The translations under genes were made by a program, and so were the position numbers. A stretch of 64,000 bases of DNA from JAKAGZ01 sp963772675 (lineage in GTDB: Bacteria > Bacteroidota > Ignavibacteria > Ignavibacteriales > Ignavibacteriaceae), in NCBI GenBank assembly GCA_963772675.1, contig CAVYYF010000006.1, positions 134,635 through 198,634 of the forward strand, given 5' to 3'. The notes under the pieces were generated by a model, which saw only the letters and a program-made list of their open reading frames with translations, was not told where the DNA came from and did no database searches. This document shows positions 38,468 to 48,404 of the stretch, piece by piece (the first letter of the stretch is position 1; the number at the start of each line of letters is the position of its first letter).

Positions 38468-38842
38468 ATGGAAAAACCTACAGTTTTACTAGTCGAAGAT
38501 GACAAATCCAGCCTTGATATAACCAAACTCTTTCTTAAAGATGTTTGTAATATAGAAACAGCGCAAGATGGCTTCACTGCAATAAAAATGGCTAAAGAAA
38601 AGAAGTATCCTGCAATCCTGATGGATATTGGGCTTGGCAGAAATATGAACGGTATTCAGGCAACGAAGGAAATCAGAAAGATACCGGGATATGAAAATAC
38701 TCCTATCGGTGCATTAACTGCATACGCTATGAAAGGTGACAGGGAAGAATTTTTAGCCGCAGGATGCAATGATTATTTATCAAAACCTTTTGACAAACCC
38801 GAATTAATAAAGTGGGTCAAAAAGATATTATTTGGTGAATAA
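38468..38842 (+). CDS. Stand-alone response-regulator receiver
   Basis: 124-residue CheY-like receiver with no output domain. Acidic pocket VEDDKS (about residues 9-11), phosphoacceptor aspartate in ILMDIGLG (about D57), T in GALTAYAM, and K in DYLSKPF. The insertion GLGRNMNGIQ after the aspartate is characteristic of receivers in phosphorelays. No histidine kinase lies nearby, so the partner is unknown. Confidence 0.9.
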   Translation: MEKPTVLLVEDDKSSLDITKLFLKDVCNIETAQDGFTAIKMAKEKKYPAILMDIGLGRNMNGIQATKEIRKIPGYENTPIGALTAYAMKGDREEFLAAGCNDYLSKPFDKPELIKWVKKILFGE

Positions 38843-38852
38843 CAGATTATTT

Positions 38853-40217
38853 TTATTTTATATAAACAGTTTTGATGTTCACAAATTCCTTTATTCCAAA
38901 AGCAGAAAGCTCTCTTCCATAACCCGATTCATTTATTCCACCAAAAGGCAGCCTAGGATCGGATTTCACAAACTCATTAACAAAACAACTTCCGGCTGTA
39001 AGTTTTTTCTTCGCTATCCTTTCTCCTCTCAAAATATCTTTCGTGAAAACAGCAGCGCCTAATCCAAAAGTTGTATCGTTTGCTATTTTTATTCCTTCTG
39101 CTTCATTCTTAACTTTTATTAAAGCAGCAACGGGACCGAATAGTTCTTCATCATAAGCCGGCATTCCTTTTTTAACTTTTGTAAGAACTGTCGGCGGGTA
39201 AAAAGCACCTTTGCCCTGAGGTATCTCTCCGCCCAATAATAATTTTGCTCCCCTCTCGATGCTTTTCTTTACCTGCGAGTGAAGTTCGTCACGCAGATCA
39301 TTCCTCGCTTGTGGACCGAGATTATTAGATTCATCGAAAGGGTCACCCATTGCTTTAGATTTCATTTTTTCAACAAAAAGTTTTTCGAAGTCATTATATA
39401 TTGATTCAACTATGATGAACCTTTTTGCTGCAATACAGCTTTGTCCGCCATTAAGTAGTCTCGAGTTCACACAAGTATCAGCAGCTTTATCAAGATCAGC
39501 ATCTTCAAGCACGAGGTAAGGATCGCTTCCGCCTAATTCAAGTATAGTCTTCTTTAATTGTTCACCGGCAGCTTTAGCAACAGAAATTCCTGCAGCAGTG
39601 CTTCCTGTAAGTGTAACAGCTTTAACCAATTTATTTTTGATAGCATCACTAACTTTTTTAGAAGATATAACCAATGTTCTGAAAAGATTTGGGGGAAATC
39701 CTGCTTCCTTAAAAACATCTTCAATCGCAAGAGCACAGCCCATAACATTTGAAGAATGTTTTAGCACACCGGCATTCCCGGCCATCAGGTTGGGAGCAGC
39801 AAAACGAAATACCTGCCAGAAAGGGAAATTCCAGGGCATAACGGCAAGCACAACACCTATTGGCTGAAAAGTTACAAAGCTTTTTGATGCATCCGTTTCG
39901 ATAATTTCGTCCTGTAAAAATTTTTCTGCATTCTCAGCAAAGTAATCACAAACCCAGGCACATTTTTCTACCTCAGCTCTTGACTGCGCAATAGGCTTGC
40001 CCATCTCTAGTGTCATTATTGCTCCCAAATCTTCTTTTTTATTTCTCAGAATTGATGCAGCCTTCTTCATTTTTTCTGACCGCTCTTTAAAATCCGAACC
40101 TTGCCATTTAACAAAATCATTGTGTACTGAATCAATTATCTCACTTACTTCTTCAGAACTCATTTCTTTATACTCTTTCAGTAATTCTTCACTGGCGGGA
40201 TTTATAGATTTGATCAT
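38853..40217 (-). CDS. NAD(P)-dependent aldehyde dehydrogenase, succinate-semialdehyde type
   Basis: 454 residues. Seen: MPWNFPFWQ near residue 127, cofactor motif TGSTAAG at about 202, catalytic glutamate in LELGGSDPYLV, catalytic cysteine in NGGQSCIAAKR (about residue 266), and FGPVAALIKV. Best fit is the GabD/Sad branch (succinate-semialdehyde dehydrogenase), but substrate cannot be fixed by sequence. Convergent with the receiver gene. Confidence 0.9.
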   Translation of the reverse strand: MIKSINPASEELLKEYKEMSSEEVSEIIDSVHNDFVKWQGSDFKERSEKMKKAASILRNKKEDLGAIMTLEMGKPIAQSRAEVEKCAWVCDYFAENAEKFLQDEIIETDASKSFVTFQPIGVVLAVMPWNFPFWQVFRFAAPNLMAGNAGVLKHSSNVMGCALAIEDVFKEAGFPPNLFRTLVISSKKVSDAIKNKLVKAVTLTGSTAAGISVAKAAGEQLKKTILELGGSDPYLVLEDADLDKAADTCVNSRLLNGGQSCIAAKRFIIVESIYNDFEKLFVEKMKSKAMGDPFDESNNLGPQARNDLRDELHSQVKKSIERGAKLLLGGEIPQGKGAFYPPTVLTKVKKGMPAYDEELFGPVAALIKVKNEAEGIKIANDTTFGLGAAVFTKDILRGERIAKKKLTAGSCFVNEFVKSDPRLPFGGINESGYGRELSAFGIKEFVNIKTVYIK

Positions 40218-40314
40218 AGCATACCTCAGTTTTTATCATTTAGTATGATAAAAAATAAGTAATTATAAATTGAAATTCTAAGGAAGGATTTTTAATTAAC
40301 CAGAGTTAAAACTT

Positions 40315-41541
40315 TTAATTCCTCTTTATAACAACAATTGTTTTATCATCATTATAAGAACCGCGTTTTGAAAATTTTATAACATCTTCAAGAACTGCAT
40401 AATTTATTTCCCTGGCTGATTTGTCTTTTACTTTCTTCAAAAGATCCAATAATCTCTCTTCACCGTAATTATTGAACTCTGAATCAGTAGAATCCGTAAC
40501 TCCGTCTGAATAAATAAACAAAACATCGCCGGGATGAATCTTTATATTATCTACAAGGAATTTAGCATTCGGAGTCGGTCCCAATACAGGGCCGGTGGTA
40601 TTCAACAATTCAACCTGGTTAGAATCGCCCTTTAAAAATATAGGAGGATTATGCCCTGCATTTGAATAAAGAAACAACCCGCTCTTTTCAGTAGATAGTT
40701 CACCATAAAACATAGAAGCAAATTTATCGTCTGCAAATATTTTGTTAACAAGCTTATTCATTCTTTTCATTAGAGGCGAAATTTTTATCTCAAAATTTGC
40801 ACCCATTCTTAATGCTCCTGAAATATACATTGCCTCAGCCGCCGCGCTTACTCCTTTGCTTGCCGCATCTCCTACAATAACGGCAAGTTTATCATCTTCT
40901 CCCATTTCGATGTAATCAAAAAAATCACCGCCAACTATTTCCGCAGGATTTGTAACTCCAAATAGTTCATAGTCATGAAAATTATATTGATGTTCAGGCA
41001 AAATACTTTTCTGAAGTTCCCTAGCTTTATCAAGGCCCGCTTTCATTATATTAGCTCTTGATGAGACACTTCTCTGTTTGATTCTTGAAGTCAATGCCGT
41101 TGAAATAATATTCAGCGCTAATCTCAGTTCTTCATTAATCTCATCGGAGTTCAGTGCTAGTAAATATTCATAATAAGGTTTGTCGTCAAGTTTAACCTTG
41201 TAGCCAACTCCGGATGCTGAATATCTAAATATTCCCTTCTCTCTCAGAGTAGCGTTGGTTTCGCTTCCGAGTACTGTACGTTCCTTCGCTATATAATCGA
41301 AGATTGGATAATCGTTAATTTTCAGCGAAAAGTTTTCTGCAATTCTTTCAATTTTACCTGTCTGATAGAGTAGTTCATAAGACCTTTCATCTGTATTCAG
41401 CCGCCACATCCTTCCGCCATTTATTTCAATCTGCTGGTTGAGCACAATCTGGTTCAATACTTCGATCAACATATCTTTATCGGAATCAAAATTTCCCGAA
41501 GAAATAGTTTCTATAGTCTTATATAATTTTCGCTGATCCAT
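40315..41541 (-). CDS. PP2C-type (SpoIIE/RsbU) serine phosphatase with sensory N-terminus
   Basis: 408 residues. The first 170 look like a GAF-type sensory domain (KLDDKPYYEYLLAL). After a helical linker with ARELQKSILPE (an RsbU-family hallmark) follows the PP2C_SIG catalytic domain: EIVGGDFFDYIEMGEDD, VGDAASKGVSAA, AGHNPPIFL, SDGVTDSTDSEFNNYG, DDKTIVVIKR, with the metal-binding aspartates present. Such phosphatases dephosphorylate anti-sigma-factor antagonists in partner-switching pathways. No antagonist or anti-sigma gene is adjacent. Confidence 0.9.
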   Translation of the reverse strand: MDQRKLYKTIETISSGNFDSDKDMLIEVLNQIVLNQQIEINGGRMWRLNTDERSYELLYQTGKIERIAENFSLKINDYPIFDYIAKERTVLGSETNATLREKGIFRYSASGVGYKVKLDDKPYYEYLLALNSDEINEELRLALNIISTALTSRIKQRSVSSRANIMKAGLDKARELQKSILPEHQYNFHDYELFGVTNPAEIVGGDFFDYIEMGEDDKLAVIVGDAASKGVSAAAEAMYISGALRMGANFEIKISPLMKRMNKLVNKIFADDKFASMFYGELSTEKSGLFLYSNAGHNPPIFLKGDSNQVELLNTTGPVLGPTPNAKFLVDNIKIHPGDVLFIYSDGVTDSTDSEFNNYGEERLLDLLKKVKDKSAREINYAVLEDVIKFSKRGSYNDDKTIVVIKRN

Positions 41542-41673
41542 TTATTCTGATATCAATTTAAAGTTTCTTAATAAATCCAAATTTTGAACGACAAAGATAC
41601 AATTTATTACAAATTTTATCTAAAATACAGTTACCGGCTAAACCGAAATATATCCAAAGTTAATACCAAGGAA

Positions 41674-42943
41674 TCACTTTGTGTAATAGTCTATCATCTT
41701 TTGAATAGCAGCCTTACAAACAGGACAAAAATGATTAAACACAACCTGGTTCATTGAGCATTTCTGTGCCGGACGATAAACTCCTTTTGCAACATAACCT
41801 CCGCCTTCAAAAACTCCAACCACATTTTTATACTCCGGTGTTGCGGGTGTCGGAATTGGAATGGTATCCGCAACCATTGCTTTCCACTTTGATTTAAAGT
41901 CCACAAGTGTGGTCAAGTTCGGTTCGAGCGGTTCCACGTCAGTCGGGAAAAAATCGCTGTAGGCTACTGAGGAAGTATAATATTCATCGCCAAGGAAAGC
42001 GAACCCATGACCAAATTCATGCGTAAAAACGAAAGGTGAATTTTTATTATCAGCAGTACAAACTGTACAGAAATTATAAAGTCCGCCTCCGCCGTACCTA
42101 TCAGTGTTAACTAAAACGTATATCTGGTCATACGGTGCGTTCGAAGCAAGATCACGCACTGTTTTATCATCGGAGGTCAGGCAATATCTTGCTTCATCAA
42201 AGGTATAAAATGAAGTATTTAATAAAGTATTTCTCCATATTCCCTCGCCAGGAACATCAGTTCCTGATTCCTGTGATGCTGCTTCCACACCCCATATATT
42301 AAATTTATTTTTATTCCTATCATAAGGCGACGTTTCAAAAAGATAGCCTGCAAATCTTTCGCAATCTTTTTTAAATTTGCCAAGCTGATCTTTCGTATAT
42401 CCGTCAGGCAGAATTACAATATCAACTTTTGTAGCCGGGTCCCCAGAATAATGAACCTTAAAATGTAGGAAACCTGTAGTTATTATCCGGTTTGATGAAA
42501 TAACTTTTCGGATCAATTTTGTATTCAAATTTTTTAACCGGAACATGTTCTTTATTCCTGGTATAAAATTCAACTCTGACTTTTCTTTTGGGAAAAGGCA
42601 TAGTTACTGTTTCATAAAATGTTCTCACAGTTTGTTTCGCCTCCGGCGTAGTCTGCCACTCATTCAGCAAAGACGAATAAGTATGATAATAAATTAATGT
42701 GTTTGTGCTGTCATCAAACGCTTTGAAAATAAAGGCACCGTAGTTGAATCCTTTATCCAGATTCGTTTTTCTCCCTCCCCAATATGGTTCAACTTTAAGT
42801 TGATCTATCGAATATGAATCGTGAGCAGAGTCAGCAGTATGGAAATAATCTATTCTCAAAGATTTATCGATGAAATAATCATTGAATTTTATCTGAGCAA
42901 AGACTGAACCAGCTAAAACGACACTAATAAGTAATGTTTTCAT
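41674..42943 (-). pseudogene. M64-family (IgA-peptidase-like) metallopeptidase, one frameshift
   Basis: Frames 42943-42458 and 42573-41674 join into one 422-residue protein when one surplus base in a run of four (42460-42463) is dropped. N-terminal signal peptide (ending VFAQ), the M64 N-terminal beta domain, then the catalytic domain with IVILPDGYT, HEFGHGFAFLGDEY (extended zinc motif HExxHxxxxxxDE), and the closing cysteines in CSMNQ...FCPVCKAAI. Secreted peptidase; substrate unknown. All key residues intact. Confidence 0.8.
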
Positions 42944-42971
42944 TTTTAATAAATAATTTTAGGTAAGTAAA

Positions 42972-44100
42972 TCAATCGTCCTTTTTCATATAAACAACTC
43001 TTTGAGGGAAAGGGATTTCGATTCCTTCTTTGTTAAATTCCTCATAAATAGTTTCACGAAGTTCGCACTGCATTGTCCATGCATGCCTGTAATCATCCGT
43101 CCTTGCTGCTAATCTCAGGTCAAGTGAGGAATCCCCGAACGATAATAGCACAACATCAGCAGGAATTTCTTTAGAAATTAGAGGATGAGCATTTGCAGCT
43201 TTTAACATTATTTCTCTCACTTTTTTCAGATCAGTGCCATAGGCAACACCTACTTCAATTATCACTCTTGTTAAAATGTTCGGATAAGTTACATTAATAA
43301 TCTTTGACTTAACAATTTCATTGTTTGGCATAATAACCAGATTATTATCGAAGTCGAGTATCTTGGTACTTCTCAATACCGATACTCACAACATCACCAA
43401 TATCATCCCCGTACATTATCCTGTCCCCAATCCGGAACGGACGATCTACCATTATTATAAATCCGGCGATCATATTTGATAAAGTATCCTGAGCTGCAAG
43501 GGCTATTGCCAGCGAACCCACGCCAATGGAAACTAGAAAGGCGCTGATATCAACCTTAAAATGGGATAAAATAATTACAATCGCAAGTGCGCCAATAATT
43601 ATATTGGAAACTTTTTTCAGTAAAGGAAATAAACTACCACTAAGATTCCTGTTTTCGCCCGGCATTAATTTTTTCGGCATACCAGTCGAATAATATTGTT
43701 ATTACACTGTAGGATGAGAAGCAGAATAATTAAAATCAGCACGAGGTAAAGTATATTATCAGCCAGGCCCAAAGATTTATCAACAAAAGGATATGATTTC
43801 TTAAAGAGGGTATCTGCATTTTCTTCGTATAAAAAATATCCGTATCGAAGATTATTAACTGCAAAATAAAATCCGCCTAATATTATCAATCTGAAAGTGC
43901 CTGTTTCAGCTACCTCAAGTATTTTATCATCCAGTTGCGATTTTGACTTTCTCGACAAACGGTTTGATTATTTCTTTCAGTAGATAGCTAATTATCTTTG
44001 CGACAATAAATGAAAGAACTATTATCACAATAGAAACTGCAATTTCAAAAATAAGATCGTTACCGATCAAGCCTCTTATATAGTTAAAGAAACTGGTCAC
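42972..44100 (-). pseudogene. MscS-family mechanosensitive channel, four frameshifts
   Basis: Five consecutive frame segments together read as one small-conductance mechanosensitive channel: membrane helices from a GTG at 44100, SQLDDKILEV, VITILFDWYAEKI, the pore helix VGSLAIALAAQDTLSNMIAG, PFRIGDRI, then LRSTKILDFDNNLVIMPN and the beta/alpha C-terminal domain. Each switch needs removal of a single base, near 43942, 43712, 43659 and 43375. Dropping four bases leaves 375 codons, an exact multiple of three. The start overlaps the pyrE stop (GTGA). Either a decaying gene or clustered base-call errors. Confidence 0.78.
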
Positions 44101-44681
44101 GTTTTTATTTTCCTTGAACCTGGTTTTACTAAATCGCTTCCCTCTTTACACAATTTACATTCTTCCGGTGCGTATGAAATTACTTCCATTTTCATTGCGC
44201 TGAACTGCGGATAACCAAAATTAACTTTTCCGTTGCTTCGGTCAACAATGAATCCGACACCAGCAACATTTGCCCCCTGTTCTTTGACAATATCGATCAC
44301 TTCAAATACGGAACCGCCGGTTGTTACGACATCTTCGCAAACCAAGACATTTTCTCCTTTTTTTAGAGAAAAGCCTCTGCGTAGCGTTAATTTTTTATCT
44401 TCACGCTCTGCAAATATTGATCTTTTATTTAGTTGTCGCGCTACTTCCTGGCCAACAACTATTCCACCTATTGCTGGTGCTATCACGGTATCTATGTTGT
44501 AGTCTTTGAAATGTTCTACAATTTTTGCGCATATCTTTTCAGTGTATTCTGGATACTGAAGAACTTTTGCACACTGGAAATACTTATCACTATGTCTTCC
44601 GGAAGTTAGAAGAAAATGCCCCTGGAGAAGCGCTTCAGTTTTAAGAAAAATTTCATATATCTCTTTTTCAGTCAAGCTCAT
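44097..44681 (-). CDS. pyrE: PyrE, orotate phosphoribosyltransferase
   Basis: 194 residues. Type I phosphoribosyltransferase with the PRPP loop VLVCEDVVTTGGSV around residues 113-126, LTSGRHSDKYFQCAKVLQYP at the N-terminus and APAIGGIVVGQEVA. Converts orotate and PRPP to OMP in pyrimidine synthesis. A C-terminal cysteine pair (CKLCKEG) is common in this lineage. Overlaps the TPR gene upstream by 14 bases and the channel gene downstream by four. Confidence 0.94.
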   Translation of the reverse strand: MSLTEKEIYEIFLKTEALLQGHFLLTSGRHSDKYFQCAKVLQYPEYTEKICAKIVEHFKDYNIDTVIAPAIGGIVVGQEVARQLNKRSIFAEREDKKLTLRRGFSLKKGENVLVCEDVVTTGGSVFEVIDIVKEQGANVAGVGFIVDRSNGKVNFGYPQFSAMKMEVISYAPEECKLCKEGSDLVKPGSRKIKT

Positions 44682-44979
44682 CTAAAAATTCCTCCATTTC
44701 CTTTGTGGCATGTTTATCCCCGTTTTCTTTCGCGATTTGTATTCCCTCTATATATAAACCTTTTGCTGCCTCTATTTCGTTTTGTCTTTCTTTGAGTTGT
44801 GCATATTGCATATATGCAGGTACATATTTAGCATCGTTCTTCAATAAAAATTTGAAATATTTCTCAGCCTCCTCAAAATTATTGGCCGACATATATTCCA
44901 GCGCAATTCCATACAACAGAAACGAATCATTCGGTTCTTTCTCTAATAGTTTTAACAATGACTCAAGCCTGTTATTCAA
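44668..44979 (-). CDS. Small TPR protein
   Basis: 103 residues consisting of about two and a half tetratricopeptide repeats (NDSFLLYGIALEYMSANNFEEAEKYFKFLLK, YVPAYMQYAQLKERQNEIEAAKGLYIEGIQIAKENGD) with no membrane segment. No specific role known. It starts one base before the preceding pterin dehydratase stop and overlaps pyrE, so it sits inside a tight operon. Confidence 0.8.
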   Translation of the reverse strand: MNNRLESLLKLLEKEPNDSFLLYGIALEYMSANNFEEAEKYFKFLLKNDAKYVPAYMQYAQLKERQNEIEAAKGLYIEGIQIAKENGDKHATKEMEEFLDELD

Positions 44980-45261
44980 TTATTTTATTCCTTCAATATT
45001 TGAGGCAAGTTTAAAATCTTTTTCAGTCACACCGCCTTCACTGTGTGTAGAAACTGAAATTTTAACTTTGTTCCAAGAGTGCATCAAAATATCAGGGTGA
45101 TGATCCATCGATTCAGCTTCGGCTCCTACTTTATTTACAAACTCAAGTGCTGATTTAAAATCCTTCAACTCAAATTCTTTGCCGATTTGTTTATTCTCAA
45201 AAGTCCAACCTTTAACCTTGCCCAATTGTTCATTTATTTCACTCTGACTTAAAACAGCCAT
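44980..45261 (-). CDS. Pterin-4a-carbinolamine dehydratase
   Basis: 93 residues from the ATG at 45261, chosen over an upstream in-frame start because GGAGGC is placed three bases before it. The signature SMDHHPDILMHSWNKVKISVSTH with the catalytic histidines and EGGVTEKDF is complete. The enzyme dehydrates 4a-hydroxytetrahydropterin. No aromatic amino-acid hydroxylase is in the window, so its partner is unseen. First gene of the run through TPR, pyrE and mscS. Confidence 0.92.
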   Translation of the reverse strand: MAVLSQSEINEQLGKVKGWTFENKQIGKEFELKDFKSALEFVNKVGAEAESMDHHPDILMHSWNKVKISVSTHSEGGVTEKDFKLASNIEGIK

Positions 45262-45301
45262 AATGCCTCCTTCATTTATCATTTGATCGTTTAAAAGATA
45301 C

Positions 45302-45333
45302 AAAAAAAAAGCGTATTAAAAATAATACGCTTT
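45302..45333 (-). terminator. Rho-independent terminator of clpC
   Basis: Minus strand: AAGCGTATTA, short T-rich loop, TAATACGCTT followed by a run of T (the nine A at 45302-45310 on the plus strand). It stands 23 bases after the clpC stop. Confidence 0.85.
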
Positions 45334-45355
45334 ATAACAGAATTTGTTTTCAGGA

Positions 45356-47864
45356 TCAGCTTTCACCACCTGTATCAGTTTTTTCTTTTTCTTCATCGTT
45401 GATGTCAAGATCCATATTTTCATCCATAAATACCAGTTCTTCCGTGCCTTCAACATATTTAGCAAGTATCTTAGCACCTTCCTTGAAAGAACCTCTCAGT
45501 ATTTCTTCAGCCAGCGGATCTTCTACATATTTTTGTATTGCTCTTCTTAACGGTCTCGCTCCGTATTTCTGATCGAAGCCTTTATCAACCAGGAAATTCT
45601 TTGCTGTATCATCAAGTACGATTTCCATTTTATGCTCAGAAATATTTTTCAGCAGATCCTGTAATTCAATATTTATGATCTGGAGAATATCTTCCTTCTC
45701 AAGATTTCTGAACACGATTGCCTCATCAATCCTGTTCAGGAATTCAGGATTAAAGAGCTTCTTCATTGCTTCTTCAAGAGTATTCTTCATTGAACTGTGC
45801 TGATCGCCAGCTTTTTCACCACCAAAACCAAATGATCCTATATTTTTGATGTCTCTGGCACCAATGTTTGTCGTCATTATAATAATTGTATTTCTGAAGT
45901 CGACCCTTCTTCCAAGGCTGTCAGTAAGAACACCGTCATCGAGTACCTGCAGTAATATGCTGAAAATATCCGGATGCGCTTTTTCGATCTCATCAAAAAG
46001 AACAACTGAATATGGTTTCCTTCTTACTTTCTCTGTCAGCTGTCCGCCTTCTTCATAACCTACGTATCCCGGAGGCGCTCCAACCAATCTTGAAAGAGAG
46101 AATTTTTCCATATACTCACTCATATCAATCCTGATAAGAGAATTTTCAGAATCGAATAAATATCTTGCGAGAGCTTTGCTTAACTCAGTTTTTCCAACAC
46201 CTGTTGGGCCAAGAAATATGAAACTTCCAATTGGCCTGTTTGGGTTTTTAAGGCCTGCTCTTGTTCTTCTGATCGCTTTTGTAAGTTTTGAAACGGCTTC
46301 ATCCTGTCCAACAATCTGCTTCTTAAGTTCTTCTTCCATATTAAGAAGCTTTTCAGATTCAGTCTGAGCAACTCTGTTAACAGGAATTCCCGTCATCATT
46401 GCAACAACTGTAGCAATATCTTCTTCATTTACATCGTGAACTATGTCTTTGGTTTTAGCTTCCCATTCGTTCTTAGCTATTTCAAGATCGGACTGAAGAT
46501 TCCTTTCTTTGTCTCTTAATCTCGCAGCTTCTTCATAATCCTGTTTTTTAACTACCTGAGATTTTTCTAATCTTACTTTATCGATATCGCCTTCAAGTTC
46601 AAGAATTTCTTTCGGAACTTCAAAATTTCCCATATGAACTCTTGAGCCAGCTTCATCAATTACATCTATCGCTTTATCTGGGAGATGCCTGTCGGTAATG
46701 TACCTATTGCTTAATTTTACAGCTGAGTCAATTGCATCTTTTGAATATTTAACGTGATGATGTTCTTCGTATTTGAACTTGATGTTATCCAATATCTGAA
46801 TTGTCTCATCATAACTCGGTGGTTCAACCATTACTTTTTGGAATCTTCTGTCCAGTGCGCCGTCGGTTTCAATATATTTTCTGTATTCATCAAGAGTAGT
46901 AGCGCCAATACACTGAATATCACCGCGTGAAAGCGCCGGTTTAAACATATTGGAAGCATCAAGCGAACCGGAAGCACCTCCGGCTCCAACAATTGTATGA
47001 AGCTCGTCGATGAATAAAATTACATCGCGTGCTTTTTCAAGTTCGTTCATCAATGCTTTCATTCTTTCTTCGAACTGTCCGCGATATTTTGTACCGGCAA
47101 CAAGTCCGGCAAGATCAAGAGTAACGACTCTTTTATCCTGCAGAATTCTCGGTACTTTTTTCTGAACTATTCTTAAAGCAAGGCCTTCTGCAATTGCAGT
47201 TTTGCCAACACCCGGTTCACCGATCAGAACAGGATTATTTTTCTTTCTTCTGCTTAATATTTGTGCTACTCTTTCAATTTCCATATCCCTGCCAACAACC
47301 GGATCAAGTTTATCTTCTGCAGCAAGTTTGGTCAGATCACGTCCAAAATTATCGAGGACAGGAGTTTTTGTCCTGTCTACTTTTTTGTCCGGAATGGCTG
47401 TTCCGCTACCGGGATCCCTGGGGTTTTTACTGCTGAGCATTGCATTCAATTCTGAACGGGCAGCATCGTAAGTAACGTTAAACTGATGAAGTATTTGGGT
47501 AGCAATATTGTCTTCATCTCTTAATAATGAAAGCAGCAAATGCTCTGTACCAATTACATCAGCTTTATAAATTTTTGATTCAATTTGAGTTAATCTTTAA
47601 AACTTTTTCAGCCTGTTTCGTTAAAGGAATATTCCCGATCGTAAGGGTACCTCCGGAAGTTCTGACAGTATCTTCAATAGCCTTTTTCAATTTCATTAAA
47701 TCACAATCAAGGTTTCTCAAAATTCTGACAGCTACTCCCTGTCCTTCCCGGATTATTCCAAGAAGCAGATGTTCGGTTCCTATATAATCGTGACCAAGCC
47801 TTAAAGCTTCTTCACGACTTAATCTTATAACATCCTGAAGTCTGTCTGAAAAATTTCCATCCAT
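45356..47864 (-). pseudogene. clpC: ClpC AAA+ chaperone/unfoldase, one frameshift
   Basis: Frames 47864-47580 and 47539-45356 together give a full ClpC of about 835 residues after removal of one surplus base near 47589-47597. Domains in order: Clp N-terminal repeats (EALRLGHDYIGTEHLLLGI and its second copy), AAA-1 with GEPGVGKTAIAEG, the middle/UVR-like segment VVKKQDYEEAARLRDKE, AAA-2 with GPTGVGKTELSKA, and the Clp D2-small domain. It feeds proteins to ClpP. The break falls in the N-terminal domain linker; a downstream start would yield a protein lacking half of that domain. Given how conserved ClpC is, an error in the sequence is more likely than loss. Confidence 0.85.
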
Positions 47865-47913
47865 GTTATGTCCTTATTTTACTGAGGAGGATTAATTCTA
47901 ATTTGCACCGTAT

Positions 47914-47944
47914 TAAAAATAAAGATTGAATTTTCTTCAATCAA
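47914..47944 (-). promoter_or_regulatory. clpC promoter with an internal palindrome
   Basis: Minus strand TTG (47944-47942), 20 bases, TATTTTTA (47921-47914), one mismatch to TAnnTTTG. The spacer is almost filled by a perfect inverted repeat GATTGAA-GAAAA-TTCAATC (47942-47924). The placement between the two boxes is what is expected for a repressor operator. It resembles neither CIRCE nor a CtsR heptad repeat. Confidence 0.55.
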
Positions 47945-48341
47945 GACAATCAATAAAAGCTTAATACCCTTAATTTTTGCACTTATTTTTAATATAGCGG
48001 CTTCAAACCTCATTGTTTCCGCGTAATATATACTAAGATATTCATTAAATCCAATAGAAATTATTTTACACTTTCAATTTTATCTCACTTTATGTGATTT
48101 CAGTCTAAAATCAAAACTTTCCCTTAATAAATTATTTTAAATGAACAACAATATAACCAGTGAAAGCTATATAACTTCACAGGGTTGTATGTAGTTGATC
48201 CTAACATCATGTATACTATTTATATGTCAAACAATATCTTACTGACATAAACAGTATGCAAGAAAAAACTTTACTAATTCTAACCAAGAACTTCTTACCA
48301 GATTTGTTTCCTTAGCCTGCGCTAAATACAATCTCAATTAT
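47945..48341. other. Gene-free stretch between clpC and floA
   Basis: About 400 AT-rich bases between divergent genes, beyond the two promoters. The longest frames are under 25 codons and have no support. No tRNA, hairpin terminator or repeat was seen. Confidence 0.5.
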
Positions 48342-48372
48342 TTGCTTAAAAATTAAATAAATGGTAAAATGT
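48342..48372 (+). promoter_or_regulatory. Promoter candidate for floA
   Basis: TTG (48342-48344), 20 bases, TAAAATGT (48365-48372); as a sigma70 pair it reads TTGCTT-N17-TAAAAT. The floA ATG is about 33 bases further on, with GGAG eight bases before it. Confidence 0.5.
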
Positions 48373-48404
48373 TACGCTATTAATTAAAATTTGGAGTCAT
48401 CTAA

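Noticed and set aside
45356..47864. Programmed frameshifting in clpC and the other split genes
   Set aside because: No common slippery sequence, stop-codon context or downstream stem is shared; the breaks fall in varied runs in unrelated genes, which fits sequence errors better.
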